Source of the DNA: Phragmites australis
Lineage: Eukaryota > Streptophyta > Magnoliopsida > Poales > Poaceae
Direction of reading: 5' to 3'
Assembly: GCF_958298935.1 (NCBI RefSeq)
Contig: NC_084942.1
Span: 1,123,501 to 1,187,500 of the forward strand
Length of the DNA: 64,000 nt
Every line of letters begins with the position of its first letter. The first letter of the stretch is position 1. Below are positions 34,122 to 46,838 of the stretch, piece by piece. A model generated the notes under the pieces. The model ran no database searches. It was not told where the DNA came from and saw nothing but the letters and a program-made list of their open reading frames with translations. The position numbers and the translations under genes are program-made.

Positions 34122-35937
34122 CTACTGTGAAGAACACACCATTGGCGTGTACGGTCTGTGACAAATCCTGTCCATGACAACGACGATAGCCATGATCGTG
34201 GCAGCGTCGACGCCCGGCCGGACGACGAGGCTGAACACGTCGTCTCCGAGGTTCGTCACCGGTCTGGATGCCACGCCAGCGTTCTTCCTCGATATCCTCG
34301 CCGCCTCCTTGCCGTCGCTTCTGCGGATCTTGCAGCTTCTCCTCGAGAAGGAGCCCTCGATTCTGAAGCTGGGAGCAGCCGGCAGGTGTTGGCAGCCATG
34401 GCCTGATGCAGCTGCGCCTGCTGTTGTTGTCATGTAGACCTCTGCTTCGTCGCTGCTTTGCAGAGCGGAGCACTTGCTCATTGTGAAGCGTTGTTGCTGT
34501 GACATGGGAGACTGCTTCTTCTTCTTGTCGATGCCTTCTTCCATTGCTGTGTAGCAGTTCCATCGATCGTGCAGGCTGAGAAGCTGTTACAATGGAACAA
34601 GCGTTTTCACCTTTTTGTTTTTTGAACGAACGGTACAAGACAGTGCCAATTTTATTAAATAAAGCAGGAGTAAATACAAATAGCCAACAGGAGAAAAAAA
34701 AAAGGAAAAAAAACAATTACATCGATTACGCTGACAATACTACAAACTACAGCTAAAGCAACTACAAGTGCCAACAGAAGAACTGTAACAACGTTTTCAC
34801 CCTCATTACTTGTGGTGGTTTTGCTCAGTCAAAAGCTAACAACGAAAGAACAGTGAACCAGGTTTAGGACTTCAGGGATCATTTTCTGCTTTTGGTACAA
34901 CCGCGTGACATTGCAAATTGCAAAGAAAAGGTTTTAGGGTAAGATATAGATATGTGGCAAAAGAATAAGATCTATAATTATTCTTTTCTTATGAAAACAT
35001 TTTTATTTTGCTTGTTTTTGTCGGTAGTTGCATTTTCCTGGAATGTTTCCTATTGGTTGGCCTAAATCTTCTTCTTCTGGTGAGTCACCAAATCTTTGAA
35101 TTAATCTGTAGTAGTAGCTCATTGAACAAAATTAGGGTAAATGCATTTCATCTGAAGACCTACAAGGCTGTCATTTTCTGAGAGAGGGAAAATGGGACAG
35201 CGTGATTACTAATGAAGATTGCAAAATTGTGATCAAGTCAAAACATTTGTGATTACTACATGTGAACTGTAATTTCTTTGATCAGGCTTTAAGGATTGGT
35301 AATCAATTTTATATTTTATATTTACTTTGTACTGCTTTCAAGAAATTAATCAACAGGAAGAAAATAACACTGTAAAGGATAACCTCGAGTACAATCAATG
35401 GATGCATCATGTGTAAATAGGATTGCTAATCTTACTTTTGTATCTTAATTTTTTTTTAAAGGGAAGTTTTACTAACTTTCAACGTTACATCGAAGTGATA
35501 CAAACCCAGATTCTACATAATAAGATGCACACAACCAATTTTGTATCTTAATTAAAGCAATAGAAAACGATCTGTATAATTTCAGGAAATGCATGTACCT
35601 TGTCTATGTGGCTAACAAGCAGAAAGGTAATGTTGTTGGGGTTTCCAGATGCAGAAAGATAATCAATCACCTGTGGCCTGAGGGACAGAAGAGGCGTGCC
35701 TTGTCCATCCATGAGCAGCAGCTCGCCGGCGCACAGCTTTCGCCGCCGTGAGTAGTTGTCGACGCGGAAGACCAGCCTGCCCGCGCCATCGTAGACGGAG
35801 AAGCCGTCTGTTCCCTGGAAGCCCATGCTGGATCTCTTCCAGACCGTGTACGCTTCCGGGCGATGTGCCGGCGGCGGCGCAGCGCGGCGAGCACGGCCGC
35901 CGCGGCCTGCGCCTGAAGGGTGTATTCTGCTACTCAT
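34122..35937 (-). CDS. LURP-one-related (LOR) protein, two exons
   Basis: Exon 1 (35671-35937) runs from MSSRIHPSG to LLSLRPQ and ends CAG|GTGATT. Exon 2 (34122-34583) starts after TAACAG with LLSLHDRWNCYTA and ends at a stop. Joined in phase 0 the protein has 242 residues. LOR signatures: VWKRSSMGFQGTDGFSVYD, FRVDNYSRRRK and LLLMDGQGTPLL in exon 1; RRSCKI..DGKEAARI, GDDVFSLVVRPG and the hydrophobic IMAIVVVMDRI near the end. The start was chosen because the paralog at 43-44 kb also begins M(M)SRIHPS; an upstream in-frame ATG at 35991 is possible. The 1087-bp intron contains a LINE 3' end. Function is inferred from the family (pathogen-response-linked LOR proteins). Confidence 0.9.
34606..34735 (-). 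mobile_element. LINE 3'-end fragment in the LOR intron
   Basis: Read on the minus strand the segment has TTTATTTAATAAAATTGGC then CCGTTCGTTCAAAAAACAAA, the usual tail of plant L1 elements, ending about 20 bp from the exon 2 acceptor. No RT sequence accompanies it. Confidence 0.65.
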
Positions 35938-37639
35938 GCTGTTGGGGTTTGAGAGGGAGTGAGATGCATGACGGATCGATGGAAAATGCAAGGTGCGGTA
36001 CGTGTGGCGAGAGGAGTAGGATTGACGTGAGGGAGCAGGCGTCTCAAGTCACCATCTGTGGCTTTCAGAATTTATTGTCATGGCGTACGTATACAGATGA
36101 TTGTTGAATCGTGGATGCCTACCTTTTTTCTTCTTATTTCTTTTTTTGAAGGATCGTGGATTCCTCTACCTTGCATGTTGGATAATGCACCTGAGAATGA
36201 CTGCAGTGAAATTATGCCGATTTTTTCCTGATTTTTTTATTTCAATATTTTTAAACTGGATTTTGCAAATATATGAGTCTGTTTTGAAAAATTACAACAA
36301 GAATAAAAATAAAAATGTTGGGTTCCAATGCTCTTAAATTCAAAAGACTATTGAAATAGTCATGAAAAAGGAAGAAAGTTTTTTCCTTTTTGTTCATCTT
36401 TTTTTCCCCAAGTGCTGAGAAGAAAGTCTCAGGTACGGCACAACTGAAATCTGAGCAATCGCCGGAAAGTCTAGCTTGCTGGTAATACTCGACTTAAATT
36501 TCGATCCTAATTAACTTGTTAAGTTGTTGCTTCGTTTTCTAGGTGAGCTAACATTTTGTTCTTTTTTCTGACTAACTTTTATGCTAATTATTTTTGCCAT
36601 TTCACAGGATTTGTCGGGGCATAAATTCTTTATCACAGTGCTGCTTAATTTGTGCAGTTATAAATACAGCCGACATGGCAAGAGTAGCTTAAAAATATGA
36701 AAAGGCTGATGAATACAAGACAACTGATGAGTTGCAGTAATATTCTCTCAACTTTGTCTTTGTTCTCGGTTCTTCTGATGTTTTTGGTTTATTAGGGTCT
36801 GTTTAGTTAGGCTAATGCTTTTGGTTTTTATTGAAAAGTTGGTTTCTGTTTTTTAGCTTCTAGTTGATGTTTTTTTATTGGTTTTTAAATAAATTTTTAA
36901 CTTCTTAGCACATCAGAAATCAGAAAAACTCCTCCTAGCTTGCTTTTTAGTTTTTAGTTCATTTTCTCAGAAGCTAATTTTTTAGCTTTTCAAAAACCAA
37001 CTCAATGGGCAGTCGTTTGGTTGGACTTCTGGCTTCTGACAAGTAGAAATCAGCAGAAGTCTAACCAAACACAGTCTAAAGTTCTCTCATGCACTGAATA
37101 TGATATGTGCTTTCTGTGAGATATGTGAAATGTCTTGTGAATATTTTCTTTCTACGAGGATTGCAGATCTTAACAGATGAAATAAAGATGGATGGAATAA
37201 AGGGAGTCACTGGTTTGTTTCGTCTTCAGTATGAATACTCAGCTTGCTTTGTAGTACAAAAAGAGAGCTGAAGTTCCTTCTGCAAATTTCTCTTTTAGGA
37301 TTCGACAAACATTGGTCACTTTTCCCTTTTGCATCTCTGATGGTGCTTCAAGGTGGAAACCACCAACATAATGCTTCTATGAGAACAATTACTTACAGCT
37401 TACAACTCAAAGAGTTTTGGTTAGATCAAAGGAATCAGGTGGGAAAGGAAACAAAGATTGTTGCATATCAGCATTTTTTTTTTCTGATTTTAGTGCCAAT
37501 GGGTTATTTTTCACCCACAAGATAGCAACATTATATTTTGGGAAAAGTTAATAGTACTAGAACTGGTACGTATGAAAAGTTGTGCCTTTTAACTTTTCCT
37601 TGTTACCTACTCAATTCCCAGCACAAGTTCACTTTACTA
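35938..37639. other. Intergenic upstream of the second LOR gene
   Basis: Includes a Tourist-like element (about 36796-37075). The rest is AT-rich with no recognised gene; the ORF at 37244-37525 shows no family features. Confidence 0.45.
36796..37075. mobile_element. Tourist-like MITE
   Basis: The left end GGGTCTGTTTAGTTAGGCT follows TTA. The right end GAAGTCTAACCAAACACAGTC is its imperfect reverse complement. The T-rich left part and A-rich right part form a long imperfect foldback. Confidence 0.55.
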
Positions 37640-38617
37640 GGCACATATGCAAAGATTTAGGTAACGCCACCACCACCACCAAAGCTGAGGAGCTCTGGAG
37701 ACTATGGGGCGGCCTAGAGGCACTCTGTCGTCGCCAGCCGGCTCTACGGCCCTTCGTAGCTAGCAAGGGACCTCACGCTGCCACCCTGCCTCAGCCTCAC
37801 GCTATCGCCGCCCAAAGGTCATTGTCGCTTGGACCTGAGCCACCGTCACCGAGTTTCGACGACGCCAAACGCTGTCGTCGCTCCGCTGCTCTCCCTGGCA
37901 TCGGCGCCACATAGATTCGGCTAGCTAAGGGCCGACCAATTGCGCTGATTTGGCCGTCATCGAGCCGGATCCAGTCGTTCAGCTGTTCGGATCCATCCGA
38001 ACCGAATCCATCAGCGGTTCCTCTTTCGGCTGCAACAGAAGGGAGGAGGAGGAGGAGAGGAACTTTGGTGAGGACCAGACCAGCTCAAAGGCATAGCCGG
38101 CTACCGAGCTACTACGCACATCTTCCTCATCACGCGGGACGACGAAGCCATGTTCTTAGCATGCAACGATGAAGGAATAGCTAAACAACGTTGGCCAGAT
38201 CTGCCTCCCCCTAGTCAGTCTCGCCTCGCCACCGTCAGCTAGGTCACCACCATCGGCTCTGTTGCCGCTGTTGCTGTGGAGGGGCACGCAGAGGTGCAAC
38301 ACTGCGAGGAGGCCCTTTTGACTCTGTAGGAGTCATCCACCTCCACCACCACATAGGTTTAGTGTCGTAGATCTAGCCTTGTCAGCTCGGGGAGCTTTTG
38401 GTTCTTGAGTTGTGCTCAGTGGGAGAGAGTGGGCGTGTGAGATGGAGTGAGCATAGCTGCTGTCGCCGTTTGACGTCGCCCCAAGTTGCCAACTTCTGGA
38501 TCCGCTACTCCAACTTAGCTTCATGCCGCCACCACTCTAGATGCACCACCGTGATGCCTTCTCGTGTCGTATTCCCATGATCGCCAATTGGGTCTGACCA
38601 GCGCACCGCATGGCGAC

Positions 38618-40056
38618 TGTCGGAGGATTAACTCCAGTCGCAGGGATCCCGAGAGACCCCTTTTTAGAGATTCGACCGGGGGGATGATCCTGAATATGTT
38701 CGTCGAAGAAATAAATGGAAATGAATGCAACGGCCGGTGGTGGCGTGGTGACCTAGTGCAAGAAGAAGTAAATGCACCGGAATTTAGACAGGTTCGGACC
38801 GCACGGGAGCGTAATACCCTACTCCTGTATGGATGCTACAACTGTCCCAAGGAAGTCTCTCAGGGATGTTGCTGGTTACAAGAATCTTGATCTATCTAAG
38901 AGACTGGGGCTCCTGGTTCTTCGGCCCGTCTCGTGCTACTCACTTCTCAGCCGTGTTTCTCTTGTGCTGTGTTCTTCGTCCGTCTTTTTCTCTATCTAGC
39001 TCCATTTCTCTATTCTTTTTTGCCCCCTTGCTTCTGTGCCGCCGGCTGCCTTAGGTATTCGTCGGCCGCGACATGCCCCGAACGGAAGGAGGGGGCCCGA
39101 GTTCCGAGACGCCATAAATGGAAAGGGCGTCATCATTTCCTCTGGACGAAGTGACCGGGGGTGGAAAATGTATCGCACGCCCGGTCATCCATCACCATAA
39201 ATGCCCTGGCAACGGGCGCCGTGGAGAGGGCCCACCGGGCAGTCGCAGAGCAACCGGCGTGCCCGCCCTGTCTTGTTCCCCTGCCACAGCAGCGCGGCAG
39301 ACGGAACGTCTTGGTCCTTACGACGTTATCCCGAGACAAGCCGGATAGCACGGGACGGGACCCGTGCAATTAATAACCCCACGCCTCTCTGCCAGAACGT
39401 GGCAGGAACTGACGCTGAGCGCGGCGGGAGCAGTTGGGGGTGTCAGGCCATGCACGCTCATTAAATGCGGCCTCGAGCCTTTGACTGGTTGACACCTCAT
39501 CGGCGGGCCCCTCGGGGGCCTTTCGGAGTCGTCGGGGTACCGAGTGCTCGGGGGTACTGTTCACCTCCCCGAGCACTCTCTCCCGAGAATGCCTTTCCTT
39601 GTCCTCGGGGGACCGAGTGCTCGGGGGTACTGTTCACCTCCCCGAGCACTCTCTCCCGAGCACTCTTGTACGGACCTTCGGGGAACCGAGTCCTCGGGGG
39701 CTGCCGCACGCAGCCTCGAGCACTCTTGTATGGACCCTCGGGGAACCGAGTGCTCGAGGGCTGCCGCACGCAGCCCCGAGCACTCTCTCCCGGAACTTAT
39801 CTATTCTGGTCGTTGGGGTACTAGGGTGCTCGGGGGTGACCGTATATCTCCCCGAGCACTTTCTTACCGGTACTTGAATTCCGTGGATCATAGGGGAACT
39901 GGGGTGCTCGGGGACCACTGACTGTGGCCCCGAGCGCCTTCTCCCGGGACTTAATCTTTTCTCATCTTGCAGGAGAGATCCCGCGGATGGCGTCATGTGG
40001 CGGATGGCTGGCTCGGCCTCGGGATTCGGGGACCTCCGGTTCCTGATACCCCGACA
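38618..40056 (+). repeat. Solo LTR of a gypsy-type retrotransposon
   Basis: The 1439-bp unit starts TGTCGGAGGATTAACTCC and ends ATACCCCGACA. It is flanked by a perfect 5-bp target duplication GCGAC (38613-38617 and 40057-40061). No internal region is present, so it arose by LTR-LTR recombination. It carries a hairpin array at 39540-39950. Confidence 0.92.
39540..39950. repeat. Tandem hairpin array inside the gypsy solo LTR
   Basis: Six imperfect units of about 60-73 bp, each with CCGAGTGCTCGGGG followed 12-20 bp later by CCCCGAGCACTC, its reverse complement. Two adjacent 60-bp units (39661-39720 and 39721-39780) are almost identical. The place within the LTR suggests U3. Confidence 0.85.
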
Positions 40057-42306
40057 GCGACGCACCTCATCATTCTACTCGTTTGTTGCGTTGCCTCACG
40101 TGTCGCCACTAGAGGCATCTGCATGCAACTGCTCCTGCCATTGGGTTGCCCATGCACCAAACACACATCAAGCCATGTGGCGCCACCTCGAGCTGTCGCC
40201 TGAGCTTGACGGTGCCACAAGTCGTCGATGTCCAAATTCAACATCTCGCCGCAATGTCGAGCCGCTGCCATCGAGCCATGTGGCATAGCCTCGAGCTACC
40301 GCCCGAGCCCGATAGAGCCACAAGTCACCGATGCATGAATCTACCGCCCTATCGCAGCCCGAAGTCACAGCCACCCTTGAGCAGACACTAGGGTTTCTAT
40401 TAGGCCCATCAATGGCTCTCAAGTCACAGGCGGTATCCCCACCTCTATCATCATCTCCTCCGTCGTCGCCACCAATGCCACCACCTTCACCTTCATCGTT
40501 ACTACCCTCCAATTATGTCGAGGCATCGTGGGTGTTGGTGGGCTCGAAGGGTCGTTCTAGGTAGGATCCTCTTTCACGCCATGCCAAGCAGCCAACAATT
40601 TTTTCGCTCACAGCTCAATCAGAGCGTAGTCTCGCTTTCAAAAAGTGGGCCACCAAGTCGGTTCCTACCGAGACATTTTCCGTTGCATCCACTGTTAGGG
40701 CCCTGGGCATCTAAAGCAGCAGTGCCTCTGTCGATCCATTTTTTTCTCCTACCACACATGCTCCCACCCCACCCACCCAACCACACTGTTTGCAACCAGC
40801 TCAAGGTTGGGTAGAGTTCGTGGCTATGACCCAACGGTGCGGACATCACTCCTCTTCGCCAGTTTCACCTCGACTCTTTGCTAGGTGTAGCTTGGATGCT
40901 GACTCGATCCACCGCGATAAGGGGGTGATAGGTGTGGATGCTGCTACCATGCCTCTCAGGACTTGACCGCACTGGACCTTCAGTCTGTGCTTCCACCTCT
41001 CCTGCAGTCGCTACCCTATGAGCTCTAACAAAAGTTTGCAATCTATTTGGAGGAAGGGTTGCGCCCTCTTAGGGACGAGATTTTTCTATCAAGTTGTGGC
41101 TGGTGCGTGTGGCCAACCAATTGGAGCACGTGGGGCCACCAAATGAGGACCCCTCTAGTGCCAACATGGTTGGCCTCTTTGGTCCTTGCTCTCCGGTTTG
41201 GCGCTCTCCAACCCTAATGTTCTTTTCTTCGCTCATAGCTACTTGTACACCTCTTAGAGACTTCTTATCGGTGACCGTTGCGGCCTTAAACAACAGTGAG
41301 TTACCCGCCGCAAATAAGGTGGATAAGGCACCAACCACCTTCACAATGCAGAAGCATCAGGAGCTGCTCATGAATCATTTGCAGACGCACTAGGATCCAC
41401 CCACGGAGCGATAGTTTCTCCAAGTTGACTCCCTGCCATCCCTTTGGGCAACATTGCGGATGGTGTTGCCCAAACAGCTACCAAGGAGCGATCAAGACCC
41501 ATGACCGACCCAAGGTTGCAACCCAAAGCTCGTGTCACCAAGACGGAAGATGGATCCACCACAACTCTTGTGCCACGACCCCTCAGGATTATGAGCAACA
41601 CATGATGGCTCCGTTCCTTCCTGCACTTGAGCCAGAGTCCCTAGAGTACTCCTATGACTACTCGGGGATTGACTTTCAATAGTTAGAGGCGACATCTCCG
41701 ATTTATGAGCGGTCTTCTGAAGCTTACCTACTCTTGTTGGCAACTGCCCCCACCGAGTTCGAGCCAGAGACTCTAGGATACGATTCAGATTGTCCTATTG
41801 CGCCTATTCTGGACTTTGCTGAGACTAAACATTCACCTTTCGTAGGGGTCAAGGATCCCCCTTGCTCTCCTCCAAGACCTTCACCGCCGACGGCGATGCT
41901 GGCAAGATGTAGGAGGAGGGTTTATGATAGGTCGATGGTTTGTGGAAGTGCTTGTCTTGCCTTGAAGTACCTAGCCTATTTCGATGAATCACCTCCCCAA
42001 CCGCCGGTGGTGCTCTCGCGGATCATTTCAGTCGTCGACCTTCAAAATTATATGGGGTTATGAGTCATCAATCTTACGAGTTGCTCGGGAGCGGTGCTGT
42101 TGCGGTTCTCCTTCTATTGGCTCTTTAGTTGCTTTGGCTGTAGCTTGTTGTGTTGCCTTTGTGGTGCTCTAGGACTAGGCTAGGTTAACCCGATGTGTTT
42201 TGTGGTTTCTACTTGGTTTCCCCTTAATTAATCGAGCATGTCAGCCTGTCAGGCTTTTCTTCTTATTAATATAATTGACAGCTCTCTTACCAATTCGTTT
42301 AAAAAA

Positions 42307-42864
42307 ACAAAGATTTAGTGACTCTTACGAATACCTTATAGCCAGCAATATTCTTGTCTGCACTTATCCGGGAAATTTGTTTGTGCCCACCTGTTCAAAC
42401 TTCCCAATTTGCAGGAAGTATATGACTGACCATTCCAGTTTCCAAAGATACTCGAAAAGTTCATACATGATATATACGTGTAATGGTATGCAAGCCAAAA
42501 CACTGTGACGATATTTATTCAACAGCACTAATTGGGATATCGTGCTCATTGTTCTGCATAAACAAATTGTGATTCTTTTCTCCAGCGGGTAATGGTAAAG
42601 AGAGCCTCAAATAGTGATGTTACATAGTGTCCAAAGTTTCTTTTTTCAAAAAGTATATAGAATCATGTTTACCTACAAGTTATATCTGGAGGAATTTGTC
42701 AAATTAGGTCTTAGTCGGTTGCAGCCAATTTACGGTTGCATTTAGCGAACTAGAGTCTTTGTTGGTGAGCACTGCCCTTTCTTTACTTTAGTGATGATGC
42801 ATCACTGAATCAGCAAGCACTCGATGCATAACATAGTTGGCAGAAAGGGCTTCATCACCAAGAG
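42307..42864. other. Intergenic downstream of the third LOR gene
   Basis: AT-rich; no gene or repeat recognised. It should include the 3' UTR of the minus-strand LOR gene ending at 42865. Confidence 0.4.
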
Positions 42865-44379
42865 CTATGAGGAACAAATCATGGGAGTGTATGGTCTCCA
42901 ACAGATCCGGTCAAGAACAAGGACGAAAGCCATGATCATCGCGCAATCCACGTTCGGCTGGACCACAAGGCTGAACACATCGTCACCGAGCGTCAACGAA
43001 TTTGACGCTGCTTCAGCCTTCTTCCTCATTATCCTGGCCACCTCCTCGCCGTTGCTATTGTGGATCTTGCAGCTTCTTCTCCTGAAGCAACCCTCAACCC
43101 AGAAGCTGGGAGCATGCTCCGTGTGGCGATCTGATGCGCTTGTTGTGCATCCTGACATGAGCACTTCTGCTTCGTGACCTTTTTGCAAAACGGAGCATTT
43201 TCTCATTGAGAAGAGCTGCTGTGATCTTGTCCTCTTGCCTTGGCCTTCTTCTGATGCTTTGTAGCAATTCCATTGGTCGTGCATGCTGAAAATCTGTTGC
43301 AAAATAAAATAACTTTGTTAGATTTAATTTTCTGCCACTAGTTGTAATGATCTTGCTGGCCAGTAAGAGACCAATGCTTGCGTTCATCTGTTGTACACTT
43401 GTAACTAGGGATATAAGTCCTGTCAAAGAAAGAAACGAACTATGGGAGGGGATAAAGCAACGATTAACTTTGGATTTTGATTCGACGTACATTGGATTTA
43501 GCTCAGACTATATTAAACTGTCAAGAAAATAATCGAGGCTGATAGCATACGGAGCAGGAAACAAAGCATTTTGTCTGTTCTGAGCACATTTTGTACTTTC
43601 GTAGATGTATTTTTCTTTATGGAGTGAGGTGATTGAATTTCCTGTAAAAAATTGTCATTTTCATTTGAGCTGAATATTCTGGTGAGCTACCAAATGTTTG
43701 TAGTAGTGGCAGCAAGACAAATAAACTATACAAACTCGCGCATCCAATTTAATTTGGCGAGAACTATTCTAGGGAACAACGAAAAAATGTTGGACAGATC
43801 AAAGGAGACTCTCGTTGAATCAGAAAATTTTGCAGTGTGTTTCAGATGCGATGGTACAAAATAATAAAGCTTTGGATGAACATTTCGCGATCTAAAAAAT
43901 TCCCTGCTATACATCTACATTAGAAAGAATTGCTACTGGAAAATTAAATCTAATTCTACGATGATGGTGACCAGAATATACATCATATCATTGTTGAATC
44001 CTGATTCGTTGTACCATTACGTACTAGATGAACATCTGAATATTATGGTCGATGTAACTGCAGCATCTGCGTCGTATATACATCAGGACATGCTTAACAT
44101 GAAATTCGCAAGTGACGGATATGTCACCTGTGGTCTGAGGGCGAGGAGAGGCGAGCCCAGCCCATCCATGAGGAGCAGCTCGCCGGTGAAGAGCTTGCGG
44201 CGGCGGGAGTAGTTGTCGACGCGGAACGCGAGGGCGCCGGCGGCGTCGTAGACGGAGAAGCCGTCGGTGCCTTGGAAGCCCATGCTGGACCTCTTCCACA
44301 CCGTGTAGTGCAGGGCATCATCTCCGGCGCGGTGGTGAAGAGGAGGCCTGGTCTCGGAAGGGTGTATCCGGCTCATCAT
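42865..44379 (-). CDS. LURP-one-related (LOR) protein, two exons
   Basis: Exon 1 (44128-44379) runs from MMSRIHPSETRPP to LLALRPQ and ends CAG|GTGACA. Exon 2 (42865-43293) follows GCAACAG and begins IFSMHDQWNCYKAS. Joining is in phase 0, giving 226 residues and an 834-bp intron. LOR signatures: VWKRSSMGFQGTDGFSVYD, AFRVDNYSRRRKL, LLLMDGLGSPLL, then RRSCKI, GDDVFSLVVQP and a hydrophobic MIMAFVLVLDRI near the C-terminus. It is the closest relative of the LOR gene at 34-36 kb and keeps the same intron position and orientation, so the pair arose by duplication. The TATA box (44426-44443) puts the transcript start near 44400, which favours the ATG at 44379 over the in-frame one at 44406. Confidence 0.92.
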
Positions 44380-44425
44380 GGTGGATCGATCGGGGAAGGT
44401 CGTCATCGATCTCCGATCCTCAGCT

Positions 44426-44443
44426 CTTTTTATATATATATAT
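44426..44443 (-). promoter_or_regulatory. TATA box of the third LOR gene
   Basis: On the minus strand TATATATATATAAAAA lies about 50-60 bp before the chosen ATG, predicting a very short 5' UTR. Confidence 0.6.
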
Positions 44444-46345
44444 GACTCGGATCGGTCTCTCTCTACGTACGACGTACCCGTTTGCTGCTGCTGCTGCTGG
44501 AATGTCGCCAAGTTCTTGGTGACCTGTGAGTGTGCAGCTGCGTGGCATCGCACCTTTATGATCGGTTGTGTCGTGTGCATGCGCCAGGATCAAGATTCCC
44601 ATGCCCTATGTAAGTACAGGTAAGGCTCACGAGGAACCTTCTACGAATAGGAAGATAGTTAGTCACAAAATTATTTACTTTTAATTTAAATATATTTCTG
44701 AGGAAAAAGTGAACAGTTTATTTATACTTTAACGATTATTGTTACTTCACGACAATTGACTATACAGTCGTAGGCACCGGTCCCCATGTTCACCTTCCTC
44801 CCTGCTGCCTCGCCCTCCTCTCCATCTACAATGGCTCATCGCAGTGGCACCACTGGCTTTTGGTTCCCTATGCCTTGACCACTCTCTCCTACTCTTCGGT
44901 CACCCCTAACTCTAATCTGCAACCATAGATGACCCCTTTGGCCTCATGCATCCCATCCATTTGTTGAACCCGCACACTCATTGTCTATTCCCTACAAGCT
45001 CACAATCATCAAATTTTAAGTAAACTTTCGATCTCTGTATCAATAAAACGTTAAAACGTACAAGATGCACACAATCATTTTAAAAAAAATAGATACCCAA
45101 ATTCGTGTCTAAAAGAACTTGAACTCAGATGGTTTAGACGTGCACACCCTCAACAAAATGAGCTATCCTCATCTAGGCTGCCCCTTACATTACATCAGTG
45201 CAACGGTGCCGCTCTTCTCTTCCTCCAACCCTGCTGCCCCATCTTCCTAACTGTTTCCAATGGCTCACCATTGCCGCACCACCACTTCCCTAAAAACCGT
45301 AACTAAATGCTTCCATTCTTCATCCTACTATCCTCTGCCGCCCATTGCCCTCCTCCAATCCTCCATGCTCAGGAACTGCAGTGTTCATCAAGACCTAGTC
45401 CTTTAGACTCTGACCCACTAGAAATAGAGATTGGGGGTGGTAGATTGATTTGTGCATAAATCGTCGTTCAGATTGGTTCTTTAAAATGTAGTTGTAATAA
45501 CATATGAGACAATCATATATTCCCTTCATCTCTAAATAGATAACATTTTAGAGTTAAGTATAAGTATTAAGGTGAAAATAAAATGATCATCTTGCTCACT
45601 ATTAATACTAGTTATTGTATGGGAAATAAGAATAACATTAAAAAGGAAGTTACTAAAGTTATCTCAATATTATAAATATCATATATTTTAAACATTGTAG
45701 AAGAGACTAAAACATTATTTATTTTGAGACGGATGGTGTATAGCCTAATATGTAGCACTCGATCGTTTGTAGGCGTGTACTGAAGTCGATAATCGGGCAT
45801 CATAACATGTCATTATTTCCCAAGCACGCTTCCCTGCCCAGTTCGTTGTAAATCAGTAGAGATATATACTTCGAGTAATCACTTGGATTAATAAGTGCCC
45901 ATTCAAGTGTTAAAGCTCAAGATTCCGCAAAAATTGTTTTCTTTTGTCCTTCCTTTTGGTGAGTGGGTGAAGTGGAATTCCTGAGAGGTCACCGTCATGC
46001 ATGCGTGAACTTCCTTCGCAAAAAAAAAAAAAAAAAAAAAAGAGCATGCGTGAACTTGTGATGCGTTCCAGCATCTCCTTCTAGCTAGTTGGTAAACCAA
46101 AACAGCAGTCAGAAACAGGAGGCGTTACCAGTCACCAAAACTTGACTCCGTTAATTCCTCTTCAAACTCTCTTTTTAATGGTCTTGAAAAGCATGTCCTG
46201 ACAGAGAACAATTTGGATATAGACAAGCATTTTGTCAGATCCATCTTACACCACACTAGCTTGAATGAGTGATTCGATCGGTGGACTAAATACCCACTTC
46301 CATTATAAAATGGTCAACTAAACGATTGTTTATCTGACAACAATA
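44444..46345. other. Intergenic with a Stowaway and a poly-A run
   Basis: Contains the Stowaway at 45520-45738 and an A-rich run of about 22 at 46020-46041, possibly a retroposon tail. The segments 44780-44900 and 45200-45400 are pyrimidine-rich and resemble 2440-2700 in composition only. Confidence 0.45.
45520..45738. mobile_element. Stowaway-like MITE
   Basis: TTCCCTTCATCTCTAAATAG at the left pairs with ATTTTGAGACGGATGG at the right, and TA flanks both sides (45518-45519, 45739-45740). Non-coding, 219 bp. Confidence 0.72.
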
Positions 46346-46595
46346 CTCTATTTGTTTCTTTTTATATGGCATATTATGACTTGAAAAATCTCCAAAAGTA
46401 TACTTTGACTATTAATTTCTCTTACAATGTATCATCAACATTTTTATAAAATCAATATCGTATTAAAAGTTATAAAATATGAATCTATAGATACAACTTT
46501 ATACACTAAACATGCATATAATATGACTAATTATTAACCAAAACTTATGAGGTTTCATCTTTTCAAATCCTAATACGTCGTATAAATAGAGGGAG
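46346..46595. mobile_element. Stowaway-like MITE
   Basis: CTCTATTTGTTTCTTTTTAT at the left pairs with GTATAAATAGAGGGAG at the right. TA target duplications lie at 46344-46345 and 46596-46597. It is 250 bp and AT-rich. Confidence 0.8.
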
Positions 46596-46838
46596 TACTT
46601 TGTTGCAGTCTATGCATGCAGATATTCCCAATAGCGACTTGGAGGTTCAAATTAATTTGAGAAGCATGCTGACCTCGATGACGGAAATGCAACTCCTTGT
46701 TTTAGATGTTTAGCGACATTTTTAGAAATGGAAATCATTCCAGCTTTTTACATGTGTGATGCATACAGCCAACATTATTATTACAAAGTTTTGATTTAAA
46801 GCCCGCAACCAAACGAAAGCAAAGCATGATAAATTATG

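Larger units (their letters stand above)
37640..42306 (+). mobile_element. GC-rich LINE-like element, split by a solo LTR
   Basis: The 3' end reads TTCTTATTAATATAATTGAC, then CTCTC...TTCGTTT and an A run at 42300, a typical plant L1 tail. The upstream 2-3 kb is GC-rich with short, proline/serine-rich ORFs (for example 41094-41393 and 41734-42063) that resemble LINE leader/ORF1 sequence in composition, but I see no endonuclease or RT motif. The left boundary is uncertain. It is interrupted by the solo LTR at 38618-40056. Confidence 0.5.

Noticed and set aside
34021..34716. 231-codon minus-strand ORF covering the exon 2 region of the second LOR gene
   Set aside because: It is in a different frame from the LOR homology and runs through the intron acceptor and LINE tail.
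39465..40065. Long ORFs in the gypsy solo LTR as a repeat protein
   Set aside because: They are produced by the tandem hairpin units and occur on both strands. The region is bounded as an LTR by TG/CA ends and a perfect target duplication.
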